From positions 38,253 to 102,252 of the forward strand of contig NZ_JAEMNU010000139.1 of assembly GCF_016461825.1 (NCBI RefSeq): 64,000 nt of DNA. The letters are read 5' to 3'. Positions 43,955-52,680 of this stretch are shown in pieces. Origin of the DNA: Rugamonas violacea (GTDB lineage: Bacteria; Pseudomonadota; Gammaproteobacteria; Burkholderiales; Burkholderiaceae_D). Position 1 is the stretch's first letter, and each line of letters starts with the position of its first letter. Under the pieces are notes generated by a model, which searched no databases, was not told where the DNA came from, and saw nothing but the letters and a program-made list of their open reading frames with translations. The translations under genes and the position numbers were made by a program.

Positions 43955-46717
43955 ATGGCCGGGAACGAAAACGCAGTATGGAGGAGCGCGCTCGCGCTGT
44001 CGCTGGGCGGCACCTTGGCAATCGGCGGCGCGGCCGCCCATGCCGCCGCCATCGGCGCGCCCGGCCTCGACAGCTGCACTGCCCCCTTCGCCACCGTGCT
44101 GCAGGCCAGCGGCGCCAGCGACGCGCGCGGCTACTGGCTCAACCGCCAATTGCTGCGCTGGCCCGGCGCCGACGCCGCCGTCGCCGGCAGCTTCAAACTC
44201 TACTACTCGGCCAGCGGCCAGCTCAAGGCCACGGCCGGCGCGCCGGTCAGCGGCGCCGACGGCGTGCTGGCACTGACTGCCTTCAACGGCGCCCTGCCCG
44301 CCGATGTCGCGCAGCGCTTCAAATTCATCGGCAGCGGTGCCACGCTGACCCTGCCCGCCGAGGCGCTGGCCGGCCTGGGCGCGCTGCATACCCAACAGCT
44401 GCTGCTGGTGCTGGAGGCGGCCGACGGCAGCGTGCGCGACGCCACCGCGCTGCAAAGCGCCGGCGCGCTCGACGACCTGTACGCGGCCGCCGCCAAGGCC
44501 GGCGATCTCGGCGTCAGCGTCGGCAAGGCCGGCACCGCCTTCAAGCTGTGGGCGCCGACCGCGCAGCGGGTCGCCGTCTGCACCTACGCCAGCGGCTCAG
44601 GCAAGGCCAGCGCCATCACGCCGCTGCGCTTCGACTCGGCCAGCGGCATCTGGTCGGCCGCCACGCCCGCCGACCTGTCCGGCCACTACTACCAGTTCGT
44701 CGTCGACGTCTTCGCCCGCAACACCGGCTTGGTGCGCAATCTGGTGACCGATCCCTACTCGGTCAGCCTGACCACCGACTCCAAACGCAGTTACATCGCC
44801 AACCTCGACTCGGCCAAACTCAAGCCGCCCGGCTGGGACAACACGCCGCTGCCGCGCAAGGTCGCCGCCCAGCCCGACATGACGGTCTACGAGCTGCACG
44901 TGCGCGACTTCTCGATCAACGACAGCACGGTCAGCGCGGCCCATCGCGGCAAGTACGCCGCCTTCACCGAGGCCGGCTCGAACGGCATGCAACACCTGGC
45001 CGCGCTGAGCCGCGCCGGCATGACCGACATCCACCTGCTGCCGGTCTACGACATCGGCAGCGTGCCTGAACAGGGTTGCGTGACGCCGGCGCCAAGCGGC
45101 GCCGCCGACAGCGACGCCCAGCAGGCGCTGGTGGCGGCCAGCCAGGCGCGCGACTGCTACAACTGGGGCTACGATCCCTACCACTACAGCGCGCCCGAGG
45201 GCAGTTACGCCAGCGATCCGGCCGACGGTGCCCGCCGCATCGTCGAGTTCCGCCAGATGGTGCAGGCGTTGCACCGCACCGGCCTGCGGGTCGGCATGGA
45301 CGTGGTCTACAACCACACCTACATCGCCGGCCAGAACGAGAAGTCGGTGCTCGACCGCGTCGTGCCCGGCTACTACCACCGCCTCGACGCCAAGGGCGAC
45401 ATCGAGCGTTCGACCTGCTGCGACAACACCGCCACCGAGCACCGCATGATGGCCAAGCTGATGATCGACTCGGCCGCGCTGTGGGCCAGGCAGTACAAGA
45501 TCGACTCCTTCCGCTTCGACCTGATGGGCCACCAGCCGCGCGCGGCGATGGAGCAGTTGCAGGCGCGCGTGGACCGCGACACCGGCCGCCACGTCAACCT
45601 GATCGGCGAGGGTTGGAACTTCGGCGAGGTGGCCGACGGCGCCCGCTTCGTGCAGGCCTCGCAGCTGTCGCTCAACGGCAGCGGCATCGGCACCTTCAGC
45701 GACCGCGCGCGCGACTTCGTGCGCGGCGGCGGCGCCGGCGACTCCGGCGCGGAGCTGTTCAGCAAACAGGGTTACATCAACGGCCTGGTCTACGCGCCCA
45801 ATGCCCACGCCGGCCAGCGGCCGGCCAGCGAACTGCTGCACGCCGCCGACATGGTGCGCGCCGGCCTGGCCGGCTCGCTGCGCGGCTACCGCCTGACCAC
45901 CCACGACGGCGCCAGCAAGGCGCTGCAGGACATCGACTACGGCGGCCAGCCGGCCGGCTACGCCAGCGCGCCGGGCGAGGTGGTCAACTACGTCGAGAAC
46001 CACGACAACCAGACGCTGTTCGACATCAACGTCTTCAAGCTGCCGCTGGCCACCAACGGCGCCGAGCGCGCCCGCGTGCAGATGCTCGCCGCCGCCATCA
46101 ACGCCTTCAGCCAGGGCGTGGCCTACTTCCACGCCGGCTTCGATATCCTGCGTTCCAAATCGCTCGACCGCAACAGCTTCGAATCGGGCGACTGGTTCAA
46201 CCGGCTGGACTGGAGCTACCGCGACAACTACTACGGCGTCGGCCTGCCGCCGGCCGCCGACAACGGCAAGGACTACGCCCTGCTGCGCCCACTGCTGGCC
46301 AATGCCGCCGTCAAGCCGGCGCCGGCCGACATCGCCTTCGCCCGCGACGCCTTCCGCGACCTGCTGGCGATCCGCGCCAGCAGCACGCTGTTCCGCCTGC
46401 GCAGCGCGGCCGACGTGCAGCGGCGCCTGAGCTTCTCCAACACCGGCCCGCAACAGGTGCCGACGGTGATCGTCGCCCACCTGGACGGCGCCGGCTATCC
46501 CGGCGCGCGCTACAAAGGCATCACCTACCTGATCAACGTCGGCCTGGACGAGCAGCGCATCAGCGTGCCGGCGCAGGCGCACAAGGGCTGGCGCCTGCAT
46601 CCGGTGCACAGCCGCGCCGGCGCCGCCGATCCGCGTCCGGCGCAGTCGGCGCGCTATGACGCGGCCAGCGGCAGCTTCACCGTGCCGGCCCGCAGCGCTG
46701 TTGTTTTTGTGGATTAA
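43955..46717 (+). CDS. pulA: Pullulanase-type alpha-1,6-glucosidase (GH13)
   Basis: The 920-residue exported enzyme debranches starch, glycogen or pullulan. A signal peptide covers about residues 1-31. N-terminal pullulanase/CBM48-type beta domains follow, then the catalytic barrel with the pullulanase signature YNWGYDPYHYSAPEGSY. Nucleophile Asp522 (SFRFDLMGH), acid/base Glu552 (IGEGWNFGE) and Asp684 (ENHDNQ) are visible. The C-terminal domain is of the DUF3372 type. No lipobox Cys is seen. The ATG at 43955 is preferred over a TTG at 43940, because the GGAG lies between them. Confidence 0.94.
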   Translation: MAGNENAVWRSALALSLGGTLAIGGAAAHAAAIGAPGLDSCTAPFATVLQASGASDARGYWLNRQLLRWPGADAAVAGSFKLYYSASGQLKATAGAPVSGADGVLALTAFNGALPADVAQRFKFIGSGATLTLPAEALAGLGALHTQQLLLVLEAADGSVRDATALQSAGALDDLYAAAAKAGDLGVSVGKAGTAFKLWAPTAQRVAVCTYASGSGKASAITPLRFDSASGIWSAATPADLSGHYYQFVVDVFARNTGLVRNLVTDPYSVSLTTDSKRSYIANLDSAKLKPPGWDNTPLPRKVAAQPDMTVYELHVRDFSINDSTVSAAHRGKYAAFTEAGSNGMQHLAALSRAGMTDIHLLPVYDIGSVPEQGCVTPAPSGAADSDAQQALVAASQARDCYNWGYDPYHYSAPEGSYASDPADGARRIVEFRQMVQALHRTGLRVGMDVVYNHTYIAGQNEKSVLDRVVPGYYHRLDAKGDIERSTCCDNTATEHRMMAKLMIDSAALWARQYKIDSFRFDLMGHQPRAAMEQLQARVDRDTGRHVNLIGEGWNFGEVADGARFVQASQLSLNGSGIGTFSDRARDFVRGGGAGDSGAELFSKQGYINGLVYAPNAHAGQRPASELLHAADMVRAGLAGSLRGYRLTTHDGASKALQDIDYGGQPAGYASAPGEVVNYVENHDNQTLFDINVFKLPLATNGAERARVQMLAAAINAFSQGVAYFHAGFDILRSKSLDRNSFESGDWFNRLDWSYRDNYYGVGLPPAADNGKDYALLRPLLANAAVKPAPADIAFARDAFRDLLAIRASSTLFRLRSAADVQRRLSFSNTGPQQVPTVIVAHLDGAGYPGARYKGITYLINVGLDEQRISVPAQAHKGWRLHPVHSRAGAADPRPAQSARYDAASGSFTVPARSAVVFVD

Positions 46718-46789
46718 TTGGCAATATTAGAGTCTATCCTCGGCAAGCTGTCCGCTACACTGGGCAGCTCATTTCCGCAAAGGACAGCA

Positions 46790-47464
46790 ATGAAATCTCC
46801 CGCAGCTTGGCTGGCCCTGCCGGCACTTTCGCTGGCGCTGGCCGCCTGTGGCGGCGGCGAGTATCAGCCGCCGGTCAACGTCGCGCCGGTGGCCAAGGTG
46901 GGTCCGGCGCAAACCCTGGAGGCCGGCAGCAAGGTGACGCTGGACGGCAGCGGCAGCGACGCCAACTCCGACCTGATCAACTACGTCTGGACGCTGATCA
47001 AACCGGCCGGCAGCAATGCCACGCTACTCAATCCCAAGGTGAGCAATCCGGTCTTCATCGTCGACGTCGCCGGCAGCTACACGGCCACGCTGGTGGTCGA
47101 CGACGATAAACTGTACAGCGCGCCGCAGACCGTCGCCCTCACCGTCGTCGTGCCGGCGGCCAGCTTCGTCAAGCTGTGGGATAACGACCAATGCAGCAGC
47201 CGTCGCCGCGTGGTCGTCATCGACCGCCGCCTGGTCTACACCGAAAGCCATTCGAACAGTTGCTCCGAGTCCGACAGCTACGGCCTGTACGACAGCACGC
47301 TGGCCGTGCGCCTGTGCACGGTCAGCGGCTTCGGCGGCGCGCCGTCCTGCACCAACAACACGGCGCTGGAGCTGATGAAGACCATCCTCGCCAATCCGGC
47401 CAAGGAAGACCTGGGCCTGGGCGGCGGCCATACCGTGCAGCAGACCTACGCGGTCGGATTCTGA
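46790..47464 (+). CDS. Lipoprotein with a PKD-like domain
   Basis: The 224-residue product has a lipoprotein signal peptide (LSLALAACGGG, lipobox Cys at about residue 20), a PKD/Ig-like beta domain (about 30-120: VAPVAKVGPAQTLEAGSKVT ... SYTATLVVDDD) and a C-terminal part of about 100 residues. That part has five Cys (CSSRRR, CSES, LCTV, SCTN), possibly disulfide-bonded. AAAGGA precedes the ATG. It lies 72 bases downstream of the pullulanase gene and may be co-transcribed; a surface glycan-binding accessory role is possible but unproven. Confidence 0.75.
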   Translation: MKSPAAWLALPALSLALAACGGGEYQPPVNVAPVAKVGPAQTLEAGSKVTLDGSGSDANSDLINYVWTLIKPAGSNATLLNPKVSNPVFIVDVAGSYTATLVVDDDKLYSAPQTVALTVVVPAASFVKLWDNDQCSSRRRVVVIDRRLVYTESHSNSCSESDSYGLYDSTLAVRLCTVSGFGGAPSCTNNTALELMKTILANPAKEDLGLGGGHTVQQTYAVGF

Positions 47465-47478
47465 TCGCGCCGGGTCTG

Positions 47479-47555
47479 CGCGGAACCCAGAGGCGGACTG
47501 CCAGGGTCAGACCCCGGGGGGTCTGACCCTAGGTTCACGCTCTTGGGTTGGGCGC
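47479..47555. repeat. Long intergenic palindrome, copy 6
   Basis: The core AGGGTCAGACCCC (47503-47515) faces GGGGTCTGACCCT (47518-47530). The outer arms GGAACCCA and TGGGTTGG are imperfect. It lies between two convergent genes. Confidence 0.9.
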
Positions 47556-47566
47556 GCGCCTGCGGC

Positions 47567-49282
47567 TCAGTCGCGGCCGACCAGCACGATCGAATAGCCG
47601 GCCGGGAAGCGCGCCTTGCCGTGCCTGACCACGGCGCGCGCGCCGGAGTAGCCGTCGCGCACCCGCTGGCCGTCGGCGAACACGCCGCCCAGATCGATGA
47701 CGTGGGCCTCGCCGGCCGGCAGGTCGAGCGCCACCACCACCTTGTCGCTGATGCCGTTCTGCTCATAGGTCCGTTTGAACACGTAGGGCTGCGCCTGCAA
47801 CTGCTGGTGCACGCCGGCGCCGACCGCCACGTGGGCCTGGCGGAACAAGCCCAGTTTGGCCCAGTGGCGCTGCACGTCGGCGATGCGGTAGCCGTCGCGC
47901 GCGGCGTTGCGCGCCAGCTCGTCCCAATTCATGTAGGAGCGCAGACGGGCGTCGCCCAACGCGTCGGCCACGTCGAGCCGGCGCGCCGTCTCGTCGCCGT
48001 AGTAGATCTGCGCCGCGCCGGGCGCCAGCAGCAGCTTGTTGGCGCTCTCGAAAGGCTTGCTGCGCGCGGCGTCGAAGGGCTGCTCGTCGTCGTGCGAGGA
48101 CAGGTAGTTGAGCACCGAGCGGCCCTTGAAGGCGCCCTGCAACAAGCCCGAGTATTTGCTGAACAGCGTTTCATAGTCCTGCCGTGCGTCGTACTTCAGG
48201 CCGAAGTTGATCATGCTGTCGAAGCCGTTGTCGAAGTAGTTCACCTGCTCGCCGCCGTCGTAGGTGAACAGCGGGCCGCCGGCGATGTTGTAGCCGTAAG
48301 CCTCGGCCGTCATGAAGAAGGCTTGCGCGGCCGGCACCTTGCCCGGATTGGCCCGCTTCCATTCCTCGTAGGTGGCGCTGGCGACCGTCTTCAGCGCCTT
48401 CCAGCTGGCCGGCTCGACGTGCTTGACGGTGTCGGCGCGGAAGCCGTCGACACCGTACTTGCGGATCCAGTCGGTGTGCCATTTGATCAGGTGGTAGCGT
48501 GGCGTGCGCGGATAACCGGTGCGGGCGAAGAAGGCGTCCAGCTCGGCCACTTCGCGTTGGTAGCGTCCCTCGGCCCGCCACTTCTCCACCAGCGCCGGCG
48601 GCAGCGCCACCGGCGTCTCGCTCTCGGTGCGCACGTCGGGCAGGTTCTTCACCAGCGTGCATTCGACCGTCGTCGCCACGTCCTTGTAGCTGCATTGCGG
48701 CTCCGTGCGCACCCAGTCGGCCGGCCACACCGGGTCCTGCCCGGTGACCGGGCCGGTCTGGTTCATCACCACGTCGAGCAGCACGCGGATGCCGTGGGCG
48801 TGCGCGCTGGCGACGAAGTCGCGCATGTCCTGTTCGGTGCCGAGGTTGGCGTCGACGCTGCTCCAGTCGCGCGCCCAGTAGCCATGGAAGCCGTAGGACA
48901 GGCCGGTGCCCTCGTCGGTGCCGGCGTGGATCTGCTCGACCGGCGGCGTCAGCCAGATGACGTTGACGCCGAGCCGGTCGAAGTAGCCGTCGCGGATTTT
49001 CGCCGTGATGCCGGCCAGGTCGCCGCCCATGTAGCCGCGTTGCGGCGCGGCGTCGGCCTTGCGGCCGTAGGCCAGGTCGTTGGCCGGGTTGGCGTTGTTG
49101 AAGCGGTCGGTCAGCAGGAAGTAGACGGTCGCGTTCTCCCACAGGAATGGCTTGGCGGCGGCGCGCGCCGGCGGCGCTTTGACAGCGCCGCCGGCTTGGG
49201 CCGGCGCCAGCGTCGCGCCGGCCAAGGCCAGCGCCAGTGCCAGCGTCTTCGTCATCGTCAATGCGGGGGGAGTCTGCTTCAT
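47567..49282 (-). CDS. Secreted alpha-amylase (GH13)
   Basis: The 571-residue enzyme has a signal peptide (about residues 1-30, ending PAQA) and a GH13 barrel. The four conserved regions are seen as LLDVVMNQTG, GFRADTVKHVE (nucleophile Asp), FFMTAEAYGY (acid/base Glu) and LSSHDDEQP (transition-state Asp). The N-terminal FYLLTDRFNNAN-like segment (VYFLLTDRFNNANPANDLAYG) is typical of bacterial extracellular amylases and cyclomaltodextrinase-like enzymes. It follows pgm by 24 bases in an operon with the sugar MFS gene. AGGAAG supports the start. Confidence 0.93.
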   Translation of the reverse strand: MKQTPPALTMTKTLALALALAGATLAPAQAGGAVKAPPARAAAKPFLWENATVYFLLTDRFNNANPANDLAYGRKADAAPQRGYMGGDLAGITAKIRDGYFDRLGVNVIWLTPPVEQIHAGTDEGTGLSYGFHGYWARDWSSVDANLGTEQDMRDFVASAHAHGIRVLLDVVMNQTGPVTGQDPVWPADWVRTEPQCSYKDVATTVECTLVKNLPDVRTESETPVALPPALVEKWRAEGRYQREVAELDAFFARTGYPRTPRYHLIKWHTDWIRKYGVDGFRADTVKHVEPASWKALKTVASATYEEWKRANPGKVPAAQAFFMTAEAYGYNIAGGPLFTYDGGEQVNYFDNGFDSMINFGLKYDARQDYETLFSKYSGLLQGAFKGRSVLNYLSSHDDEQPFDAARSKPFESANKLLLAPGAAQIYYGDETARRLDVADALGDARLRSYMNWDELARNAARDGYRIADVQRHWAKLGLFRQAHVAVGAGVHQQLQAQPYVFKRTYEQNGISDKVVVALDLPAGEAHVIDLGGVFADGQRVRDGYSGARAVVRHGKARFPAGYSIVLVGRD

Positions 49283-49306
49283 GCGTCTGCTTCCTGTTGA
49301 TGGGGG

Positions 49307-50938
49307 TTAGGTGATCACGCTCGGGCTGGAGCGCCCGGTGCGCGCGGCGATGCCGGCGAGCTGCTCGGCGACGGCCACCAGGCCGGCCAGCGCCTGCTGG
49401 GTGGGTAAGTGGTGCCGCGCCGGGTCGGCCTCGTAGCGCTCCAGGTAGACGCGCAGGGTGGCGCCGTCGGTGCCGGTGCCGGACAGGCGGAACACCACGC
49501 GCGAGCCGTCGCGCATGACCACGCGCACGCCTTGCTGGGTCGAGACGGCGCCGTCGACCGGGTCGGTGTAGGCGAAGTCGTCGGCGAAGTCGACGATATA
49601 GTCGCCCAAGGTCTGCCCGGCCAGGCCGGCCAGGCGCGCGCGCAGCAGCGTCATCAGTTCGTTGGCGGCGGCGCTGTCGATCGCCTCGTAGTCGTGGCGC
49701 GAGTAGTAGTTGCGGCCGAAGCGGCTCCAGTGTTCCTCGACCAGCTGGCGCACCGGCTTGCCGCTGACGGCCAGCAGATTGAGCCAGAACAGCACGGCCC
49801 ACAAGCCGTCCTTTTCGCGTATGTGGTCGGAGCCGGTGCCGTAGCTCTCTTCGCCGCACAGCGTGGCCTTGCCGGCGTCGAGCAGGGTGCCGAAGAACTT
49901 CCAGCCGGTCGGCGTCTCGTAGCAGGGCACGCCCAGCGCGGCGGCGACGCGGTCGGCGGCGCGCGAGGTCGGCATCGAGCGGGCGATGCCCTTCAAGCCG
50001 GCGCGGTAGCCCGGCGCCACCGTAGCGTTGGCGGCCAGGATCGCCAGGCTGTCGGACGGCGTGACCTCGAAGCGGCGGCCGACGATCATGTTGCGGTCGC
50101 CGTCGCCGTCGGAGGCGGCGCCGAAGTCGGGCGCGTCGGCGCCGGCCATCAGGGCGATCAGCTCGGCCGCGTTGACCGGGTTGGGGTCGGGGTGGTGGCC
50201 GCCGAAGTCCTCCAGCGGCACGCCGTTGATGATGCTGCCGGCCGGCGCCCCCAGCATGCCTTGCAGGATGGCGCGGGCGTAGGGGCCGGAGACGGCGCCC
50301 ATGCCGTCGAAGCACATGCGGAAGCCGCCGGCGAACAGGGCGCGGATGGCGTCGAAGTCGAACAGGTCCTGCATCAGGCTGGCGTAATCGGCCACCGGAT
50401 CGATCACCTCGACCCGCATCTGCTCAATGCGGTCGGCGCCGAGCCGGTCCAGGTTGACGTCGGCGCCGTCGCTGATGCGGTAGCGCGCGATGCTCTCGGT
50501 GTGGCGGTAGATCGCCTCGGTGACCTGCTCCGGCGCCGGGCCGCCGTTGCCGATGTTGTACTTGATGCCGAAGTCGCCGTCCGGACCGCCCGGGTTGTGG
50601 CTGGCCGACAGCACGATGCCGCCCAGCGCGCCGTGCTTGCGGATCACGCAGCTGAGCGCAGGCGTCGACAAAATGCCGCCCTGCCCCACCAACGTCCTGG
50701 CGAAGCCGTGCGCGGCCGCCATGCGCAGGATGATGAGTGCCGCCGCGCGGTTGTGGAAGCGGCCATCGCCGCCCAGCACCAGCGTCTTGCCGCTGCAGTC
50801 GCCGAGCGTGTCGAACACGCTTTGCACGAAATTCTCAAGGTAACCGGGCTGCTGGAACACGCTTACTTTTTTCCGCAGGCCGGAGGTGCCGGGCCGCTGG
50901 CCTGGGAAGGGGGTGCTTACTACCGTCAATATCGTCAT
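49307..50938 (-). CDS. pgm: Phosphoglucomutase (alpha-D-glucose-phosphate specific)
   Basis: The 543-residue cytosolic enzyme interconverts glucose-1-phosphate and glucose-6-phosphate. The phosphoserine motif is LSASHNPGG, the metal loop is SDGDGDRNM, the sugar-binding loop is CGEESYGTGSDH, and the phosphate loop is RLSGTGTDGATLRVY. This matches the eukaryote-like/E. coli Pgm group rather than PgcA/ManB. The ATG at 50938 with GGAG upstream was chosen over an in-frame start at 50995. It sits between the sugar MFS gene (186-base gap) and the amylase gene, connecting maltodextrin breakdown to glycolysis. Confidence 0.95.
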   Translation of the reverse strand: MTILTVVSTPFPGQRPGTSGLRKKVSVFQQPGYLENFVQSVFDTLGDCSGKTLVLGGDGRFHNRAAALIILRMAAAHGFARTLVGQGGILSTPALSCVIRKHGALGGIVLSASHNPGGPDGDFGIKYNIGNGGPAPEQVTEAIYRHTESIARYRISDGADVNLDRLGADRIEQMRVEVIDPVADYASLMQDLFDFDAIRALFAGGFRMCFDGMGAVSGPYARAILQGMLGAPAGSIINGVPLEDFGGHHPDPNPVNAAELIALMAGADAPDFGAASDGDGDRNMIVGRRFEVTPSDSLAILAANATVAPGYRAGLKGIARSMPTSRAADRVAAALGVPCYETPTGWKFFGTLLDAGKATLCGEESYGTGSDHIREKDGLWAVLFWLNLLAVSGKPVRQLVEEHWSRFGRNYYSRHDYEAIDSAAANELMTLLRARLAGLAGQTLGDYIVDFADDFAYTDPVDGAVSTQQGVRVVMRDGSRVVFRLSGTGTDGATLRVYLERYEADPARHHLPTQQALAGLVAVAEQLAGIAARTGRSSPSVIT

Positions 50939-51124
50939 ATGTGCTCCGCGTGGATAAACAGGCGCGACAAAGCGGCGGCCGACAGCGGCCGCCAATTCGC
51001 GCCATGCTTATACCCTGCCGGGCGGGAAGATGGCGCACGAATGCATTGTCACAGGAGCAATATTAACCCACGCCGCGCAAAATCGGCGGCGCGGCGCGCA
51101 CGGCGCGCCTGAGCGGCGCGGAAA

Positions 51125-52483
51125 TCAGGCGGCGGCCTGGACCGCCACGGCCTTCTCCGCCGGCACCGCATCGTCCTTGACCCACAAGGTCAGCAGGCCG
51201 GCCAGCACCATGCAGACGCCGCCCAGCACCAGGGTCATGACGGCGTGGCCGGCGAGGAAGTTCTTGGTGATGTAGCCGAGCAGGAAGCCGCTGGCGATCT
51301 GCGGGATGACGATGAAAAAGTTGAACACGCCCATGTAGTAACCCATGCGCTTGGCCGGCAGCGCGCCCGCCAGGATGGCGTACGGCATGGTCAAAATGCT
51401 GGCCCAGGCGATGCCGACGCCGACCATCGGCAGGTACAGATAGTTGATGTTGTGGATCATAAAGACGCTGATCAGGCTCAGGCCGCCGATCACCAGGCAG
51501 CTCATGTGGACCAACTTGCGGCTGCTCATGCGGGCCAGGACCGGCAGCACGAAGGCGGCCAACGCCGACACGCCGCCGTAGACCGCGAACATCACGCCGA
51601 CCCGGTTGCCGGCCTCCTGGAAAGCGGCCGACTGCGCGTCGACGGTGCCGAACACATTGTCGGCGACGGCCGAGGTGGTGTAGATCCACATGGCGAACAG
51701 GGCGATCCAGGTGAAGAACTGCACCACCGCCAGCTGCACCATGGTCTTGGGCATTTTGCCGAAGCCGCCGAGGATCTCGCGCAGCGCGTGGCCCAGGCCC
51801 TTGGCTTTGGCCTTGGCCCGCTCGGCTTCGAAGGCGGCCAGGTTTTCCGGCGGCGCTTCCTTCGAGGAGAAGACCGTCCACATCACCGACAGCAGGAACA
51901 CCGCGCCGCCGAAGTAGAAGGAGTAGCGCACCGTGTCGGGGATGGCGCCGTTGAGCGGCACATTGCTCACGCCCATGATGTCGGCGAAGAAGGTCGGCAG
52001 CAGCGAGGCGATCACCCCGCCGCAGCCGATGAAGAAGGTTTGCATGGCGAAGCCGGCGGTCTGCTGCGCGGGGGCGAGCTTGTCGCCGACGAAGGCGCGG
52101 AACGGTTCCATCGAAACGTTGATCGCGGCGTCCATCAGCCACAGCACGGCGACGGCCATCCACAGCATGCTGGAGTTGGGCATCAGGAACAGCGCGATCG
52201 AGGCGAGGATGGCGCCGATGAAGAAGAAGGGACGGCGGCGGCCCCAGAACGGGTGCCAGGTGTTGTCGCTCAGGTAGCCGATGATCGGTTGCACCAGCAG
52301 GCCGGTGACGGGCGCGGCCAGCCAGCACAGCGCCAGGTCGTCCTGGTTGGCGCCCAGGGTCGAGAAGATGCGGCTGGTGTTGGCGTTTTGCAGCGCGAAG
52401 CCGAATTGGATGCCGAAAAAGCCAAAGCTCATGTTCCAGAGCTGCCAGAACGACAGCCTGGGCTTGATGGATGAAGGTTGCAT
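51125..52483 (-). CDS. MFS sugar transporter (maltose/SLC45-like group)
   Basis: The 452-residue inner-membrane protein has twelve hydrophobic segments and the loop motif YLSDNTWHPFWGRRRPFFFIGA characteristic of the SLC45/GPH-like sugar transporters that import maltose or sucrose in proteobacteria. It is divergent from the GH31 alpha-glucosidase gene and heads a probable operon with pgm and the amylase gene, so uptake of maltose or maltodextrins is the likely role. The shared 197-base promoter region contains TGTAGT-type motifs next to each start. Confidence 0.88.
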   Translation of the reverse strand: MQPSSIKPRLSFWQLWNMSFGFFGIQFGFALQNANTSRIFSTLGANQDDLALCWLAAPVTGLLVQPIIGYLSDNTWHPFWGRRRPFFFIGAILASIALFLMPNSSMLWMAVAVLWLMDAAINVSMEPFRAFVGDKLAPAQQTAGFAMQTFFIGCGGVIASLLPTFFADIMGVSNVPLNGAIPDTVRYSFYFGGAVFLLSVMWTVFSSKEAPPENLAAFEAERAKAKAKGLGHALREILGGFGKMPKTMVQLAVVQFFTWIALFAMWIYTTSAVADNVFGTVDAQSAAFQEAGNRVGVMFAVYGGVSALAAFVLPVLARMSSRKLVHMSCLVIGGLSLISVFMIHNINYLYLPMVGVGIAWASILTMPYAILAGALPAKRMGYYMGVFNFFIVIPQIASGFLLGYITKNFLAGHAVMTLVLGGVCMVLAGLLTLWVKDDAVPAEKAVAVQAAA

Positions 52484-52533
52484 GCCGCGTGTCCCCGATT
52501 AGGTGTCCGAACTTGGTGCCGGATTGAGCAAAA

Positions 52534-52550
52534 ACTACAGAATTTGTAGC
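52534..52550. promoter_or_regulatory. Candidate alpha-glucan regulon site 3, inverted half-sites
   Basis: ACTACAGAATTTGTAGC contains the half-sites CTACA and TGTAG facing outward around GAATT. It is 51 bases upstream of the sugar MFS gene. Confidence 0.4.
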
Positions 52551-52635
52551 AAAATAACACGCGCAAACATGAGTGTCAATGGAAACAACTTCATAGTAAA
52601 ATAAAGCGAATTAGCGGCTTTGCGGCCTGTCGCCG

Positions 52636-52655
52636 TGTAGTCAAATGTAGTCAAA
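52636..52655. promoter_or_regulatory. Candidate alpha-glucan regulon site 4, perfect direct repeat
   Basis: TGTAGTCAAA occurs twice without spacing, that is, with a 10-base period of one helical turn. It ends 25 bases before the GH31 start codon. Confidence 0.55.
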
Positions 52656-52680
52656 GAACAAAAAATAGAGACCTTTGAAT

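Noticed and set aside
44597..46609. A 670-codon minus-strand frame across the pullulanase gene
   Set aside because: It is a shadow of a gene with all catalytic motifs on the plus strand.
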